Shown: positions 35,824 through 47,665 of the stretch, in pieces
Position numbering within the stretch: the stretch's first letter is position 1
Layout: each line of letters starts with the position of its first letter
Source: Monomorium pharaonis
Lineage: Eukaryota > Arthropoda > Insecta > Hymenoptera > Formicidae
Direction: 5' to 3'
Assembly: GCF_013373865.1 (NCBI RefSeq)
Contig: NC_050472.1
Location: 10,857,413-10,921,412 of the forward strand
Length of the DNA stretch: 64,000 nucleotides
Position numbers and translations under genes: made by a program
Notes under the pieces: model-generated
The model's database searches: none
What the model was told of the DNA's origin: nothing
The model's input: only the letters and a program-made list of their open reading frames with translations

Positions 35824-35899
35824 TTCACTCCTTTTTGTAAAAATTAAAGAATTACTTTTTTTTTTAATTACATTAAGTTTCATTATACATACTTTTAAA

Positions 35900-36295
35900 T
35901 GTGTTAATTTGATATGTATGTATGTATATATGTATATATTTTCCATAATTTATTTTATTTTATTTGTTCTGCAAAAAATATAAATGCATTTTTAGCATTT
36001 TGAGGCTAATTGCATTTCTTTATACTTAAATCATTTATTAACACCCATTTTGCTCTTTTAGGACACATCATGTTTGTATAATGTACATCGATTATATTTT
36101 CATTGTGATGAAAGAATGTACTAATAATTTTATATTTATTTGCATTGAGAGATAAAGTTAAGTAGAAATTATAAAATTATTTGCTTTGTCCCTTTTTCCT
36201 TTCTTTCATTTTCTCGCACTCTCTTTTCCTCTTTCTTTTTCTCGTTTCTCTTTCACCATCTTTTTATTCTCTCTATCTCAATAAACACCTGATTG
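35900..36295 (+). repeat. Interspersed repeat family B, copy 2
   Basis: Inverted counterpart of 24930-25335. The pyrimidine-rich tract at 36185-36280 corresponds to the GA tract there but is not expanded to a pure dinucleotide. Confidence 0.72.
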
Positions 36296-36398
36296 TACAT
36301 TATACGTTTATTAAACGTAAAGCTGGTATAAAAGTGGTAGGAGTATATCAGATAAACGTTTTAATTTTTATAGTTTTTATACAATTATATAATATACG

Positions 36399-36880
36399 AT
36401 AATGATATCCGGTTTTATTATGTTTATATAATATAAAACAAATTTTATGCATTGAAAAACAGTGTATGAGTATACAAAAAGAAAGGTTTAATTTCTAGAA
36501 TGTATCAACGTCTATTTTATTTCTTAAAATCGTACATTTAATGATATATAATAGCAATCAAAAAAACGTATATTAAAAACATATATTAATCTATTATAAA
36601 AATCTTGTTTATAAATGTTTAGAAAATGTCATTGTATAAATAGTATAATCTTTGTCTTTAAAACGTCAATAATGTTTTAAACATTTATAAATAAGATTTT
36701 TTAAATAAATTATATACGTTTTTAATAAATATTTTTTTAATCACATAAATATACGGTTTTTTAGAAATAAAACAAATTTTAGAAATTAAATCTTTCTCTT
36801 TTTGTATACCCGTGTACTGTTTTTCAATGCATAAAATCCGTTTTATATTATACAAATCTAATAAAACCGGATATTATTAT
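36399..36880. mobile_element. 480-bp palindromic MITE
   Basis: The left arm ATATCCGGTTTTATTATG, TTTTATGCATTGAAAAACAG, GTATACAAAAAGAAAG pairs with the right arm ending ATAAAACCGGATATTATT. Inner arms also pair (AAATCTTATTTATAAATGTT-type blocks near 36600 and 36690). The whole element is one long inverted repeat. Confidence 0.82.
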
Positions 36881-37092
36881 ATATGATATATTTTAATGAC
36901 TTATAAAATATATCATGGATTGTACAGTTTATTTAAATAAACATTGCATTTTAATGTGTGTAAGTGTATATTCTCAAATGTGTATATGTTTCATTTTCTA
37001 TGAAGGAAAGTAAATTTGTTTCAAGTGCGTATATATTTAACGGTAAGTAAAAGCCGTTTTATTGAATTTTTATCTTTCTTTTTAGAAAAAAA

Positions 37093-37676
37093 TCTAAAAT
37101 CAGGTCATAAGATGTCTGTTGATGTCTTTAAGACGTTTTTAAGACTATTTTTTGCGAAGTGTTTTTAAGATGTCTTAAAGAAGCCGTTTTAATAAATCTA
37201 TTTTTTTTTTTAGAAAGAAAAAGATCACATTTTTTTAGGATTGAATAGTAACTAATTAATTATTTAAAGTCACAGACTACACAGTATACATTATATACAG
37301 TGTAATAATAAATTATTATTTTAATATATTATCCCAGACAACACAGTTTAAAATCGAGTCATAAGACGTATGTTAGACATCTTTAAGACGCCTTTAAGAC
37401 TACTTTTTGCAAGGTGTTTTAAGACGTTTTTAAGACTATTTTTAGCGAAGTGCTTTTAAGTTGCCTTAAAAATATCTAACACACGTCTTATGACCCGATT
37501 TTAAACTGTTGTCTGGGATAATATATTAAAATATTAATTTATTATTACACTGTATATAATGTATATTGTGTAGTCTGTGACTTTATATAAATAATTAATT
37601 AGTTACTATTCAATCCTAAAAAAATATGATCCTTTTCTTTCTAAAACAAAAAATATAAGATTTATTAAAACGACTT
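37093..37676. mobile_element. Palindrome nest around a CCCAGACAAC MITE
   Basis: A complete 185-bp MITE (37333-37517, ends CCCAGACAACACAGTTTAAA and inverse) sits at the exact centre of a larger palindrome. Its outer arms, 37184-37332 and 37518-37676, are near-perfect inverses (TTAGGATTGAATAGTAACTA, AGTCACAGACTACACA). To the left, 37093-37183 is a diverged half copy of the same MITE (GGTCATAAGATGTCTGTTGA). Confidence 0.85.
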
Positions 37677-38240
37677 CAGCCAGCACTGCCAGGCTGCCAG
37701 CCTGGCAACAACCGTTACATTGTTTATCTTTTGTTAAACAAAAGCATCTCGATTTAGCGGAACTAGCTATTCGGCTGCCGCCGCGCTCCGCTGTCTCCGC
37801 TGCCACATCACTTCAATGTCGACAGCTCCACGGCACGGAGCTGTCGACATTGATAGTCACTAAGATAGCGTTCCTTACAATTTTGTTGGATTTTTATATC
37901 TTATTTTATTTCGTGTTTAACTGTCGCAAGTAATAGACTGCATATTAATTCACACAGTTTTTTAAATAGACCGTATATTAATTCATACCGTGTTTAATTT
38001 ATTTAATTATATATGTGCTACTTTATACATACATTTATTATTAATCAGATTTATATAGATATTTGTGACTTTATATAAGAAAAAATATTTATATCTTATG
38101 TATGTAATTACAGGTATATTAAAAATTGTTAACGTTACATTAGACATGTGAATGTTATATAAAAAAATATCTGATTTTTTACTTGTAATATTTTATAATT
38201 GTTATTTAATGTTTTTAACCGTTACGTAAATCATTTAAAA
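37677..38240. other. Non-coding stretch upstream of transposase copy 2
   Basis: A GC-rich patch at 37.68-37.86 kb includes an inverted TGTCGACAGCTCC/GGAGCTGTCGACA pair (about 37817-37852); then AT-rich DNA. No gene. Confidence 0.5.
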
Positions 38241-39210
38241 ATGTGTGAAAATACGAAGCTTCTAAGTAATCGACAGTTGCATCAAAAAATAAATAATGCA
38301 GTACAAAACATATTATTGCCCTCGTGTACACAAGCAAATGATTCTAATTTTATTTCTATAAATACGCAAAATTTATTTTTACCCGTGTGCTATGCAGAGA
38401 ATAATGAAAATATTATCAACGTAGATACAGTAAATACCAGTAATGAATTCTCTCCTACATTAATGCTCACAAAATTAAATTTTAATAATATAGATGATGC
38501 ATATACATTATATACTGATGATAGTGATAGTTCGACTGCTGAGAATGATGAGAAAGATAATGATAATGGTCTTATAACGCATACATTTGTGATAAATCCG
38601 GCCAATTTTACGAATAATTTGCGTAGACTAGCAATCAATAATAATTTAACACATGCAGCGTTAAATAGAATTTTGGAATTAATTAATCCAGCTTATCCAT
38701 TTTTACCGCGTAGTGCCAGAAATCTATTGCGTACTCCTACAAAATTGGAAATCATTTCTATTGATAATGGCGAGATGTATTATCATGGCATTCAAAAATG
38801 TTTGATGCATAAATTACTGAATGGCGGATTAAATGGCGAAACTTCAACTATCAATTTAATTATTAATATAGACGGTTTACCCGTATTTAAGAGCAGTAGA
38901 ATTGACTTGTGGCCAATTTTAGGTCGTAGCGATGATATTGTAGATTCGCGACCATTTATGATTGCATGTTTTTGTGGCGAAGGAAAGCCAATAAATCTTG
39001 AAAAATATTTAAAGCTTTTCATTGAAGAAACAATTTTCTTACGAAAAAACGGGTTTCAATACAACGGAAAAACGTGCTATGTTGAAATTGAATGTTTTGC
39101 GCAAGAGCCATGTTAAAAATGATCAAAGGACATACAAGTATATACAGATGTGAAAGATGTACCATTAAAAGAGTAAAGAATGGATTTGACTGGTCTGGAT
39201 TTGACTGAGC
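38241..39210 (+). pseudogene. Tnp2-like transposase, copy 2, N-terminal half
   Basis: From the ATG at 38241 an open frame of about 290 codons runs to a TAA at 39114. It includes SNRQLHQKI near the start, an acidic stretch (YTDDSDSS), RLAINNNLTHAALNRILEL, NIDGLPVFKSSRIDLWPILG and RPFMIACFCGEGKPINLEKY, the block that corresponds to DGIPVFKS..IWPVYL in the other copies. After a frameshift near 39100, ARAMLKMIKGHT and YRCERCTIKRV continue the family pattern to about 39210, where similarity ends. The catalytic block around the DYMH motif and the whole C-terminal half are missing. The frame is more diverged from copies 1 and 3 than they are from each other, so it is a separate subfamily. Confidence 0.75.
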
Positions 39211-40039
39211 GGTTCTAATGCGGTCCAGTGCGGGTCCACACTTGCGCCATATCAAATGCTATCGAGATTTTTTTTCTTTGGCTTTTAGATCGACTTTTTA
39301 ATTGTTTTAAAAGTGATCTGTGCGTGCGTTAAAATAAATTATTGCCGGTTTTAACCGTTTTTAAATAAACTACAATTGGGCACAATGGATTAATGAAATT
39401 TAGTGTACATTTAAAGTAAATTTAATGTACATGTATGTGAAAAAACTGCTTGTTTCCCGCCAGTTAGTGCGCAGCGCCGCCGATAGACGAGCAGACGGCT
39501 TAACTGTCTCGGAAGTAAGATGCAGCTAACACGCTACATAAAGACCACTCGCAGCGCGATCAAAGTAAACCAAAATCAATTTTCTTTTTTGGAGTTAGGC
39601 CGACTATAACATTAAAAGTAATACATAAATGAAAATTAAGACATCAGTAAATAAATATTTATATATAGCATTCATTACTTTTCATTGAACCAAGCTTCCT
39701 TTACATGATTATTAAAAGTCATTAAAAAATTTCTAATAGTGCAGGTTTTTCATTAATAATCGAATAGTTCAATAATATTATTTCATAGGACAGTGTCATG
39801 TATGTACTACGTTGAAACTTCGCTAGTCCCATATTAGCATTATGATAGTACCTTACTGGTGCCATGTTAGCGCCATGCCAGCAGCACATCAAATCAATTT
39901 CTAACTTCGCGCCAGCGGGCAAAACGTGACGATTTCACGGATGGCGCTTAACAGCGTACATGCTAGCTCCTGAAGTGACAGTGTGGCACGCTGGTCAGTG
40001 CCATGCCAAAATTTCTACCAGGGATATTTTAATAATGTT
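39211..40039. other. Non-coding stretch
   Basis: A GC-richer patch at 39.46-39.6 kb and a GCCATG/CATGGC-rich part at 39.83-40.02 kb ending TTTCTACCAGGG, possibly a MITE end. No coding region. Confidence 0.45.
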
Positions 40040-40255
40040 CAAATAATTTATTCAGATGACTATGGCGCTATTATGAAGTATATGGATATCATTTTGTGTG
40101 TGTGGAACATGGTTCAACAGAAGATGATGTACTGAATTCCATCAATATTTCACAAAAAAAGTTGTTGAATCATCTAATAATAAAAAAAAGGAGGGCACGT
40201 TTGATTCATCTGATTCATCTGCTGTATCTGCTTCATCTGATTCTTCTAAAAGAAA

Positions 40256-41755
40256 CCCAGACAACACGCTTGTCAGAATGAAAACTTTAAGAGAACTTTT
40301 TTAAGAAAACATTTAGATATCTTGGAAATGATGTCAAAATGGTAACATTTACCAGAAACGTCTACTAAGAGAGGTCTTTAAGATATCTCATTGAAGAGTC
40401 TTACTTAAGTTTCTTGAAAATGTTATCCTTATGACATCAGTTAAATGATATCAGCTTGGTATCTCATAAAAGATATCACAATGCTGTCCGATTTTTGATC
40501 CGTCCATGCGCGTCGTAGTTGACTCAGAAATCAGACAACACTAAGAGATCTTTGAGATATCTAATTGAAGAGTTTCATTTAAGTTTCTTGAAAATGTTAT
40601 CTTTATAGCATCAGCTAAATGATATCAGCTTGATGTCTCATAAAAGATATCACAATGCTGTCCGATTTTTGAGCCGTCCATGCGCGTCGTAGTTGACTCA
40701 GAAATCAGACAACACTAAGAGGTCTTTGAGATATCTAATTGAAGAGTCTCATTTAAGTTTCTTGAAAATGTTATCTTTATAACATTAGCTAAATGATATC
40801 AGCTTGATGTCTCATAAAAGATATCACAATGCTGTCCGATTTTTGAGCCGTCCATGCGCGTTGTACTTGACTCATAAATTAGATAACATTATAATATCTT
40901 AAATGAGAAATCCATTTGATATTATTTAAAAATTATTATAAAGATAATGTTTTCAAAAATAACGGTTTGCCTACAATTACTGTGCACAAAAAATGCACAA
41001 AATCTAAATTTATCATGTACTAAACAAAAACAGAATAATAAAAACCATCTAATTAACCATTTGAACGCTTTAAACTATTAATGCTAAAAATAGATCGCAA
41101 TTTCCATCAAATTATTAAGGCTATGGAAAAAGATAAATTTAACAATATGAAATTAATAAGTAAATAAATTAATGCTATTTATTTTTAATGTTTTGCAAAA
41201 TTTAATTGCTTTTATAAAAAATAATATAATTGCGTCAGTTTATAACATATTGGTATTATATGTATAAGACAATAACAAGTACCCATATCGATAAGTCAAA
41301 TTGGCAGATAGAGTACAAGGTTCGTCATCCTAAGGTTCCGGGTTCAAACCTACCAGCGGCAAGTAAGAATAAAATAATTTAATTTAAATTTAATTAATCC
41401 ATAAAAATTGGTCCTAAATTTAGTATGTTACTGTTGATAAAAATAATTTGTAAAAAATAAATTTTTATTTTATTTTTTTATCTTTAGTTGCAGTTTAAAA
41501 ATATCTGATTTAAGAAACTTTTTAGATATCCGATTTAAGAAATTTTTTAGATATCCGATTTAAGAAATTTTTTAGATATCCGTTTTAAGAAATCTTTTAG
41601 ATATCAGTTTTATGATATCTTTCTGTTCTCAAAAAACGGCGCATTGGTTAACATTCTGACATCATTATGTTATCTTTTAGAAGTCTCTTTATGTTATTAT
41701 TTTCAGAAACAAGATATCTTTTAGAGATCTTTTTGACAACGTATTGTTCACTGGG
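40256..41755. mobile_element. 1.5-kb CCCAG-ended element with two tandem arrays and tRNA-like core
   Basis: It starts CCCAGACAACACGCTTGTCA and ends TTGACAACGTATTGTTCACT-GGG. Removing it rejoins the DUF4806 frame. The left part holds three 174-bp units (marker ATGCTGTCCG at 40481, 40655, 40829). The right part holds about five 29-bp units based on GATATCCGATTTAAGAAA (41500-41620). The middle-right (41035-41470) is duplicated inverted at 62226-62702. The CCCAGACAAC end is shared with the MITE at 37333. Confidence 0.82.
41301..41365 (+). ncRNA. tRNA-like sequence (SINE-type head)
   Basis: TTGGCAGATAGAGTAC resembles a D-arm/A box and CGGGTTCAAACCTACC is a canonical B box with T-arm pairing, at tRNA spacing (about 35 bases). 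Compared with the copy at 62388-62457 it lacks a few bases in the D loop. It lies inside the CCCAG element. Confidence 0.6.
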
Positions 41756-42700
41756 AAGATTACTAAATCTAAATGTAGAAGTCAAACAAATATGAGAAAA
41801 AACATTAATTGTGGAGAGTCTAAATTTTCCCATTCAAGCGGCTCAGAGAATGAGATTAGTAAGCAAAAAAACTTGAATTTTAACGATTCTCAAAAACACG
41901 AATCGAGTTCCAGCGAAAAGAATGTAAATAGGAATCTGAACAATGCGTCCACATCTACTTTACGTACAGACAAAAATATATATCAAAATCAATCCCCAGA
42001 TATAATAGTGGAATTATTCCACGTTTTGAAGGTTAATATATGTAAATGAATATTTTTAGTCATAGAAAAATATTTTATTTTTTACTTACATTATTTATTA
42101 AAATGTTTAATTATTATATTGATTCTTTGGTATATTTATATTGATACTTTTTGTAAAAAGACGTATCAAAATATCGTTATTTAAATATATGTAGAAATTG
42201 ATATTGGATATTAGAAATCATAATAATTAAATCTTTATCTTACTTTTTATTTTCCGTGAGAAAACAATAAAACCAATAGTATAATACAGATAGAACATTT
42301 ATTCTATCTATTTACTGGTATTATTCTATCTAATTATTGATATTATTTTATAGGTTTATCAAAGAAAATGCAAAACATTGACGTTGAATTTAACGGACAT
42401 ACATCGTCAAGATTGGAAGTAGGTGCAGGAACAATAATGTCTCAACAACAATTTCAAAAATATATAGTAGAGCGAATAGAAAAAATAATGGTTTTATCTG
42501 AGCAGAACAATGCTTGTATAAGTCGACTTTTACAAACTATGTCGACATTCTTAAATTCAACATCAAAACGGGACGGATTGCCGGAGCTACCGCTGAAAAA
42601 TTATGATGATTTTAAAAAATTGGAAGAAATGTTATCTGAAAAAACAGTAGATGCTAAGGGTCGAGAAACACCCGCCTTTGCTTACACGTATCTGGTACGG

Positions 42701-43640
42701 TTTAAAATTATAATGTTACGGAATAAGAGCCTTGTAACTGTACTCGTCTCCACACCTACGAAGAGAGCAGAGCGTGCAGTTGAGTGCAGCGCGAGTATCG
42801 CGCTGGCGGCGTGGGTGTGACTGACATGAATTTCTGAACAAACCTGCGCACGCACGGTGAGCGGGGGCTGTTGTCAGTTGAGACGCGTTGTGACTCGGCG
42901 GGTGCTCGCTTGAATACAAAAATTCGTCGGTTTTGAGTCGTGTGTGCGGGTGTGTGTGCTGTTGGTCCTCTTTTTGTTTTCGTGAGAAGCGATCGAGGTG
43001 GATTTTCTTGTTAATAACGACGTCGAATTCGTAAGTTTGGTCGACCGGGAAGTTTCGGACAGTCGAGAGTTAATCACGAAGGGAGACTCGTAGACGCCAT
43101 TGAGGCCCGATTTGTAGCGGAGACGGCTAACAGACACTTCGAGTGTCGTACACGTTAAAGGGAGACTCGCGGACGCCCTCGTCGTCCGATCTAGAAGAGC
43201 GAGAGGAGTTTATTGTTTCTTTTTCAGATCCAGATCGGCAGTAATTCAATACCCAGGCCTTAAATTTGTCATCTCCTTTGGATAGCCGGCCATCTTTTCT
43301 TCCCCCTTTCCTCGACCGAATCCTCAATCCTCCCATCCTGGCTATGCTAACAAAAGAACGTGCGCGGGCAACGTATCAACACAGCAGAACAGATCGGAAA
43401 ATTCCCGAACATTCTTGAACACACCAGCGGAACCTGTCGTATGACGCGAAGCGTGAATCTCTGATCAATAATAACTAAATCCTCTTTTATTCTATTTTGT
43501 ATTTGGTTCTTTTTCTTTCTTTTAGTTTCCTTGTTTGTTATTTTTCAACGTAACTTATCCTAACATATAATCATGTCTATTTTTGTAATTTCGAAACAAT
43601 TAAATTTGACTAATGTGTCAATTATAATTTTTCATAGAAA
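42701..43640. mobile_element. GC-rich block inside the DUF4806 domain
   Basis: About 0.9 kb, G/C- and CG-rich to 43.45 kb then pyrimidine-rich, separating the two halves of the domain. It contains a doubled AAGGGAGACTCG-GACGCC motif (about 43078 and 43160). The look is that of an LTR or retroelement leader, but convincing ends and target duplications were not found. The last bases before 43641 (TTTTCATAG) serve as a normal acceptor, so part of it is the original intron. Confidence 0.4.
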
Positions 43641-44453
43641 GGACGTCTTTCCACGATTGGTGGTGCTGACCAAAGAGCCAGCGTAATGAATATGTTAAAA
43701 TTCGTAATCACAAACGAGTTAGCGATGACATATAACTGGAAAGGACAGAAGAAAAGAAGTTTCGAAACCACGAAATTACGTAAGTTATCACAGGTATAAA
43801 ACAATCTCTTCAATGAAATTGAAACACACAAGTTCATATAATAACCCTGTTACAAACAATTTATCGCTTATAAATCAATTTCTTCTATCACAATAATCTT
43901 TTCACTAAATTGCAACATTGATGTTTTGACATTAAATATTGTTAATAAATTTTATAAATTTAATATTTTATTTTAAATTGTAAACATAAACAATAAAAAA
44001 GGCTTTATACTATCATATTTATTTAAATACGTATATCATAAAAAAATATTTAAAATTTTGATAGTTATTACAAATTTGCGTTATTATATAAAAAATTCAA
44101 AACGAAGTTTTAAAAAAAAATTAAAAGTGACAGAATTTTTTAAAAAGCATGTCCTTTTTAGTGTAAAAAGGCCTACAAGAAATACATTATTTGTTGAGAA
44201 ATAAAAAGTTAATCAAAATGTTGGTCAATGTATATTATATGTTAGTGTATATTACTTTTTGGTCTGTGTATATTATGTTTTAAAATACATACATATTTTT
44301 TATATACAGAAATTTTTATTTTTTACAGATGATGCTAAAATACAGTTTAAGGGAAACAATTCTTCCGATCAGTGCATTACAGATGCCATACAATTGTGGC
44401 TAAAGTTGGCCAAAAGTCGCCACATATACAATGAAAATGCAAGGAAAAACTAA

Positions 44454-45489
44454 AGAGAAAACTAATTTCCTTATGATTATTGTACACAGGAAAGCAAAAC
44501 AATGATTGGCAACCGCGTTGCCACATTATTGTATTACCGCGTCCTGTTTGCAGGAGCCATTACTGTTACAATTAACAATATAAGTTTAAACATATTTATC
44601 ACGACAGTTGCGCAATTTTTTAATCTCGAAATATTGGATCTGTTTATTGATCGCATGAAAAACGTTAATTCGTAAGAAACTTTCTTTTTTTTTATTTAAT
44701 CGCGATTTCTTAGTTTCGGAATATTTTGTTTATTAGTCACATGAGAAATGTTAATTCGTAATAATGTTTTTTTTTTTTTATTATTAATCACGATCTTATC
44801 TGTTTAGTAATTAATAAAATAATTTAATAGAACAAATACAAATTTTATAAATGTAATAATAATACTATTTTTATATTAACGTATTAATTATTATAAAAAT
44901 TATTAAAGAATCATAACTTTTATAACCTATTGTATGCGTATCTTCTAAAAAGTAAAATAAAATAAATGACGGTTAAATTTATTTGTGATTATTTTATTTT
45001 AAGTGATATACATTTTTTTACACTATTTGCAATATTTATTATTATAATATGTTGTAGCGGTATAATAAGTATTTAATACGTATTATATAGCTGCAACATA
45101 ATCGTATTTAATACGTATCATATAGCTAAAGCATAATCGTATCTAATACGTTTATTAAAAAACAAAAATCGTTTAAAAGAATAAAAAAAAACACGTATTT
45201 TAAATAGATATTGCTATACGTTTATATATATATTAGTTATTCGTAAAAATTATGCATCTGTAAAACGTAGTTTATCCGTTTATCAAATGCGATTTTAATT
45301 GGTTAAAGAATAACATATAAAAAACAAATGAATGTAGTTTATGACAACGTATATCAGCCGGACATCACAACTAAAATTATACGGAACTGATATACGTTGA
45401 AGCTATTAGATTTAAACTTCCCGTAAATACTTGATTTAAATGTATATTCTCGTGTGTTTATTGGGATTATACATATATTATACATCTAT
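44454..45489. other. AT-rich stretch with two short tandem repeats
   Basis: A two-copy repeat of about 88 bp at 44620-44805 (TTTATTGATCGCATGA / TTTATTAGTCACATGA) and three 35-bp units at 45070-45150 (TATTTAATACGTATTATATA). No gene. Confidence 0.6.
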
Positions 45490-46305
45490 AATTGTAATTA
45501 TAGCTTGAATATTCAGAAGCTTGTAATTTTATTAATTTTTAATATTTTATTATTAATATTTTTGACATTTACATATATATCATGTATTTCTTTATATTAT
45601 ATATTTATTTCATTTTTGTTAACTTATTAGACTTTTTTCGCGTACCAATATTCACCATTTCCATTATAAAATAATTTTTTGTATATTTTGGTTTTATAAA
45701 ATTGTATGTAGGCACATTGTGAAGCCTCTTGAACGACAAACCGCTTTGTGTGTGTGTGTGTGTGTGTGCATGTAAATGTGAATCTGTGGAAAATAACCCA
45801 AATAAGCTTTTTCGCGCAAGAGATCTCAAGATCACAGAATTATTAAGTTCAATATATTTTTTCGCGTACCAATATTCACCACTTACATTACGAAATAATT
45901 TTTATTTTAGTTTTATAAAATTATATGTAGGCACATTGTGAAGCCCCTTGAACGACAAACTGGCTTTGCGTGTGTATGGACATGTGAATGAGAAAAATAA
46001 TCCAAGTGAGCTTTTTTCGCGCAAGAGATTACGAGATCTCAGAAATGAGTGTACCAATTTTACTCGGAGTGGTCGCAATCGAAAGCTCATATCAATATTA
46101 TGTAACAAAATTGCCATTAGATTTTTGATTATGATTTTAGTTTCTAAGATATTTTAACTGAAAGTGAATTTGACAGCTAAATTCCAGATAAAGCTTAGTA
46201 GCGGCGTGACATTTGCGCAGTGAAGTTTGCGTCATTCAACAGGATTCTTTATGCATGTACTTGGCGTCGCGCCGCTACCGCGTCGCTTGATTTGAATATT
46301 TTGCA
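45490..46305 (+). repeat. Interspersed repeat family A, copy 2, internally duplicated
   Basis: Inverted counterpart of 23960-24520. Here a block of about 220 bp (CGCGTACCAATATTCACCA through CGCGCAAGAGAT) is present twice in tandem, at 45640 and 45863. The first copy carries a (TG)n run at 45749-45768. Confidence 0.78.
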
Positions 46306-46317
46306 TGACAGGTAGAA

Positions 46318-47092
46318 GGCTGCAAATTTGACATCATAAGTAAATGTATTTTTAATCTTTTTCCCCAGATTTGCAACACTTTTGCATTAATTTTATAACA
46401 CAAAATTAGTCAGTGATAACTTGCAATAATTTGCGTAATTAGTACAGGGTTGCAAATTTATATTCGAATGGGAGAAGACATTTGAAGCACTCCCAAAAAT
46501 TTGCAATACTTTTGCATTTTTTTCACGCTTGCAAAAAGTGCAAAATAATAATTATTGCTAATTTTTTAAAGTTGCGGATCTTGTCCGTTTGCAAACTTAC
46601 CAGCTTGTGACGAAAAATAATCTCAACGTTTGCAACCAATTTGCAAAACTTTTGCAATTTTTTTCGCAAAATTACGACCAAATGAACAATTGTTCCACCA
46701 TTAATTAAGAAACAATGTGTTGCGTGCAACATAGAAGATTGCAAATTGGTATAGTTGTTCAGGGCAGTTGTAAAAATTATTCTATCGATTTGCAGCACTT
46801 TTGCAATTTTTTTCTCCAAGTTATAAACAAAAACGTTATTTTGCAATAAATTTCAATGTTGCGTGCCTCGAAATAAATTGCAAATCTAACACATTGTGGA
46901 AAATATCACAATAGACATTGCTTTCAGTTTGCTGACTTTTGCAATTTTTTTCGCAAAGTTATAATAATTCAACATTTTTTTGCAATGTTTAGCATGTTCC
47001 AGATCTCGGAGATGGTTGCAAAATGAGATTTATTGTTATTTCAACTCACCTAATATTCCATCAAGGTTTGAAAACTTTTTTGATTAAAGTTA
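46318..47092 (-). repeat. TTGCAA-periodic repeat, copy 2
   Basis: Near full-length inverted copy of 33515-34345 with the same five-unit order, so the unit divergence predates the duplication. It abuts family A copy 2 with only a dozen bases between. Confidence 0.8.
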
Positions 47093-47384
47093 AATTTTTG
47101 ATTTTTTGTGTCTTTATTAACTGGCTTATCACCTGCTCGCAGGGATTTACTCAAAGTCGTCGACAGCACACATACACTGGCACACACATACAATTTGGAC
47201 TTTATTGTTTTCTGTTGTTTTACTGTCCTTTGGGGCTTTCTTTTCCAGACACTCTGTCAAGGGCTCTCTTGCTTGGCCGTTTCGTTAGCCTTTGTGAGTA
47301 CTTCATCTTGGTTTTTTTTGGCTGGCTGCGATTTTTTGGTATTCGAGTTTCGGGTTTTGTCATCGGTTGGCTCAGGAGGTTGCC

Positions 47385-47665
47385 CGTCCCCTCGAGTGAG
47401 GGTAGTCGCCTCCTCTTTGGGGAGGCTGATGCCCAACCTCGAGGGGCCTCGGAACGGGGTGCGCCGACTCTTTGCCAGGGTGGTGGCGTCTGTGGCGCTA
47501 TACAGTACGCCCGTGTGGATTGGTGAGCTGGTGACCAGCCTGCGCAACATCAAGATCTTGAAGGCCGAACAACGCAGGCTGGCCATCCGGTTGGCACGGG
47601 CGTACCGCACCATCTCGTGGGAGGCGGCGTGCACGATGTCGGGACAGCTACCCTGGACTACGCGA
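47385..47665 (+). pseudogene. R1-type non-LTR reverse transcriptase fragment
   Basis: LGRLMPNLEGPRNGVRRLFA, SVALYSTPVWIGEL, LKAEQRRLAIRLARAYRTIS and WEAACTMSGQLPW follow one another in one plus-strand frame. This is the segment after the reverse transcriptase domain in R1/R1-like elements (thumb and connection before the Cys-rich end). Upstream and downstream parts of the element are absent; the open frame extends to 47108 on the left without family features. GC-rich, as in the family. A dead fragment. Confidence 0.8.

Larger units (their letters stand above)
40040..44453 (+). pseudogene. DUF4806-type gene, interrupted twice
   Basis: Pieces in order. 40040-40255: DDYGAIMKYMD, then (after a shift) VCVEHGSTEDD and a Ser/Asp-rich tail. 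41756-42027: Ser/Asn-rich linker with SKCRSQTNMRKN. 42354-42690: VERIEKIMVLSEQNNACISR coiled region, then LPELPLKNYDDFKKLEEMLS, the start of the DUF4806 domain. 43641-43790: LSTIGGADQRASVMNMLKFV and AMTYNWKGQKKRSF, the domain core. 44327-44453: AIQLWLKLAKSRH and stop. DUF4806 proteins are common in ants and other insects; their role is not established. Two insertions split the gene: the 1.5-kb element at 40256 and a GC-rich block at 42.7-43.6 kb. Lying 0.8 kb after transposase copy 2 on the same strand, it may have belonged to the same element. Exon borders are approximate and at least two frames are broken. Confidence 0.72.

Noticed and set aside
40096..40281. 61-codon frame ending in a Leu/His-rich stretch
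   Set aside because: The Leu-rich part is a frameshifted reading of the Ser/Asp-rich linker of the DUF4806 gene; it also runs into the inserted element.
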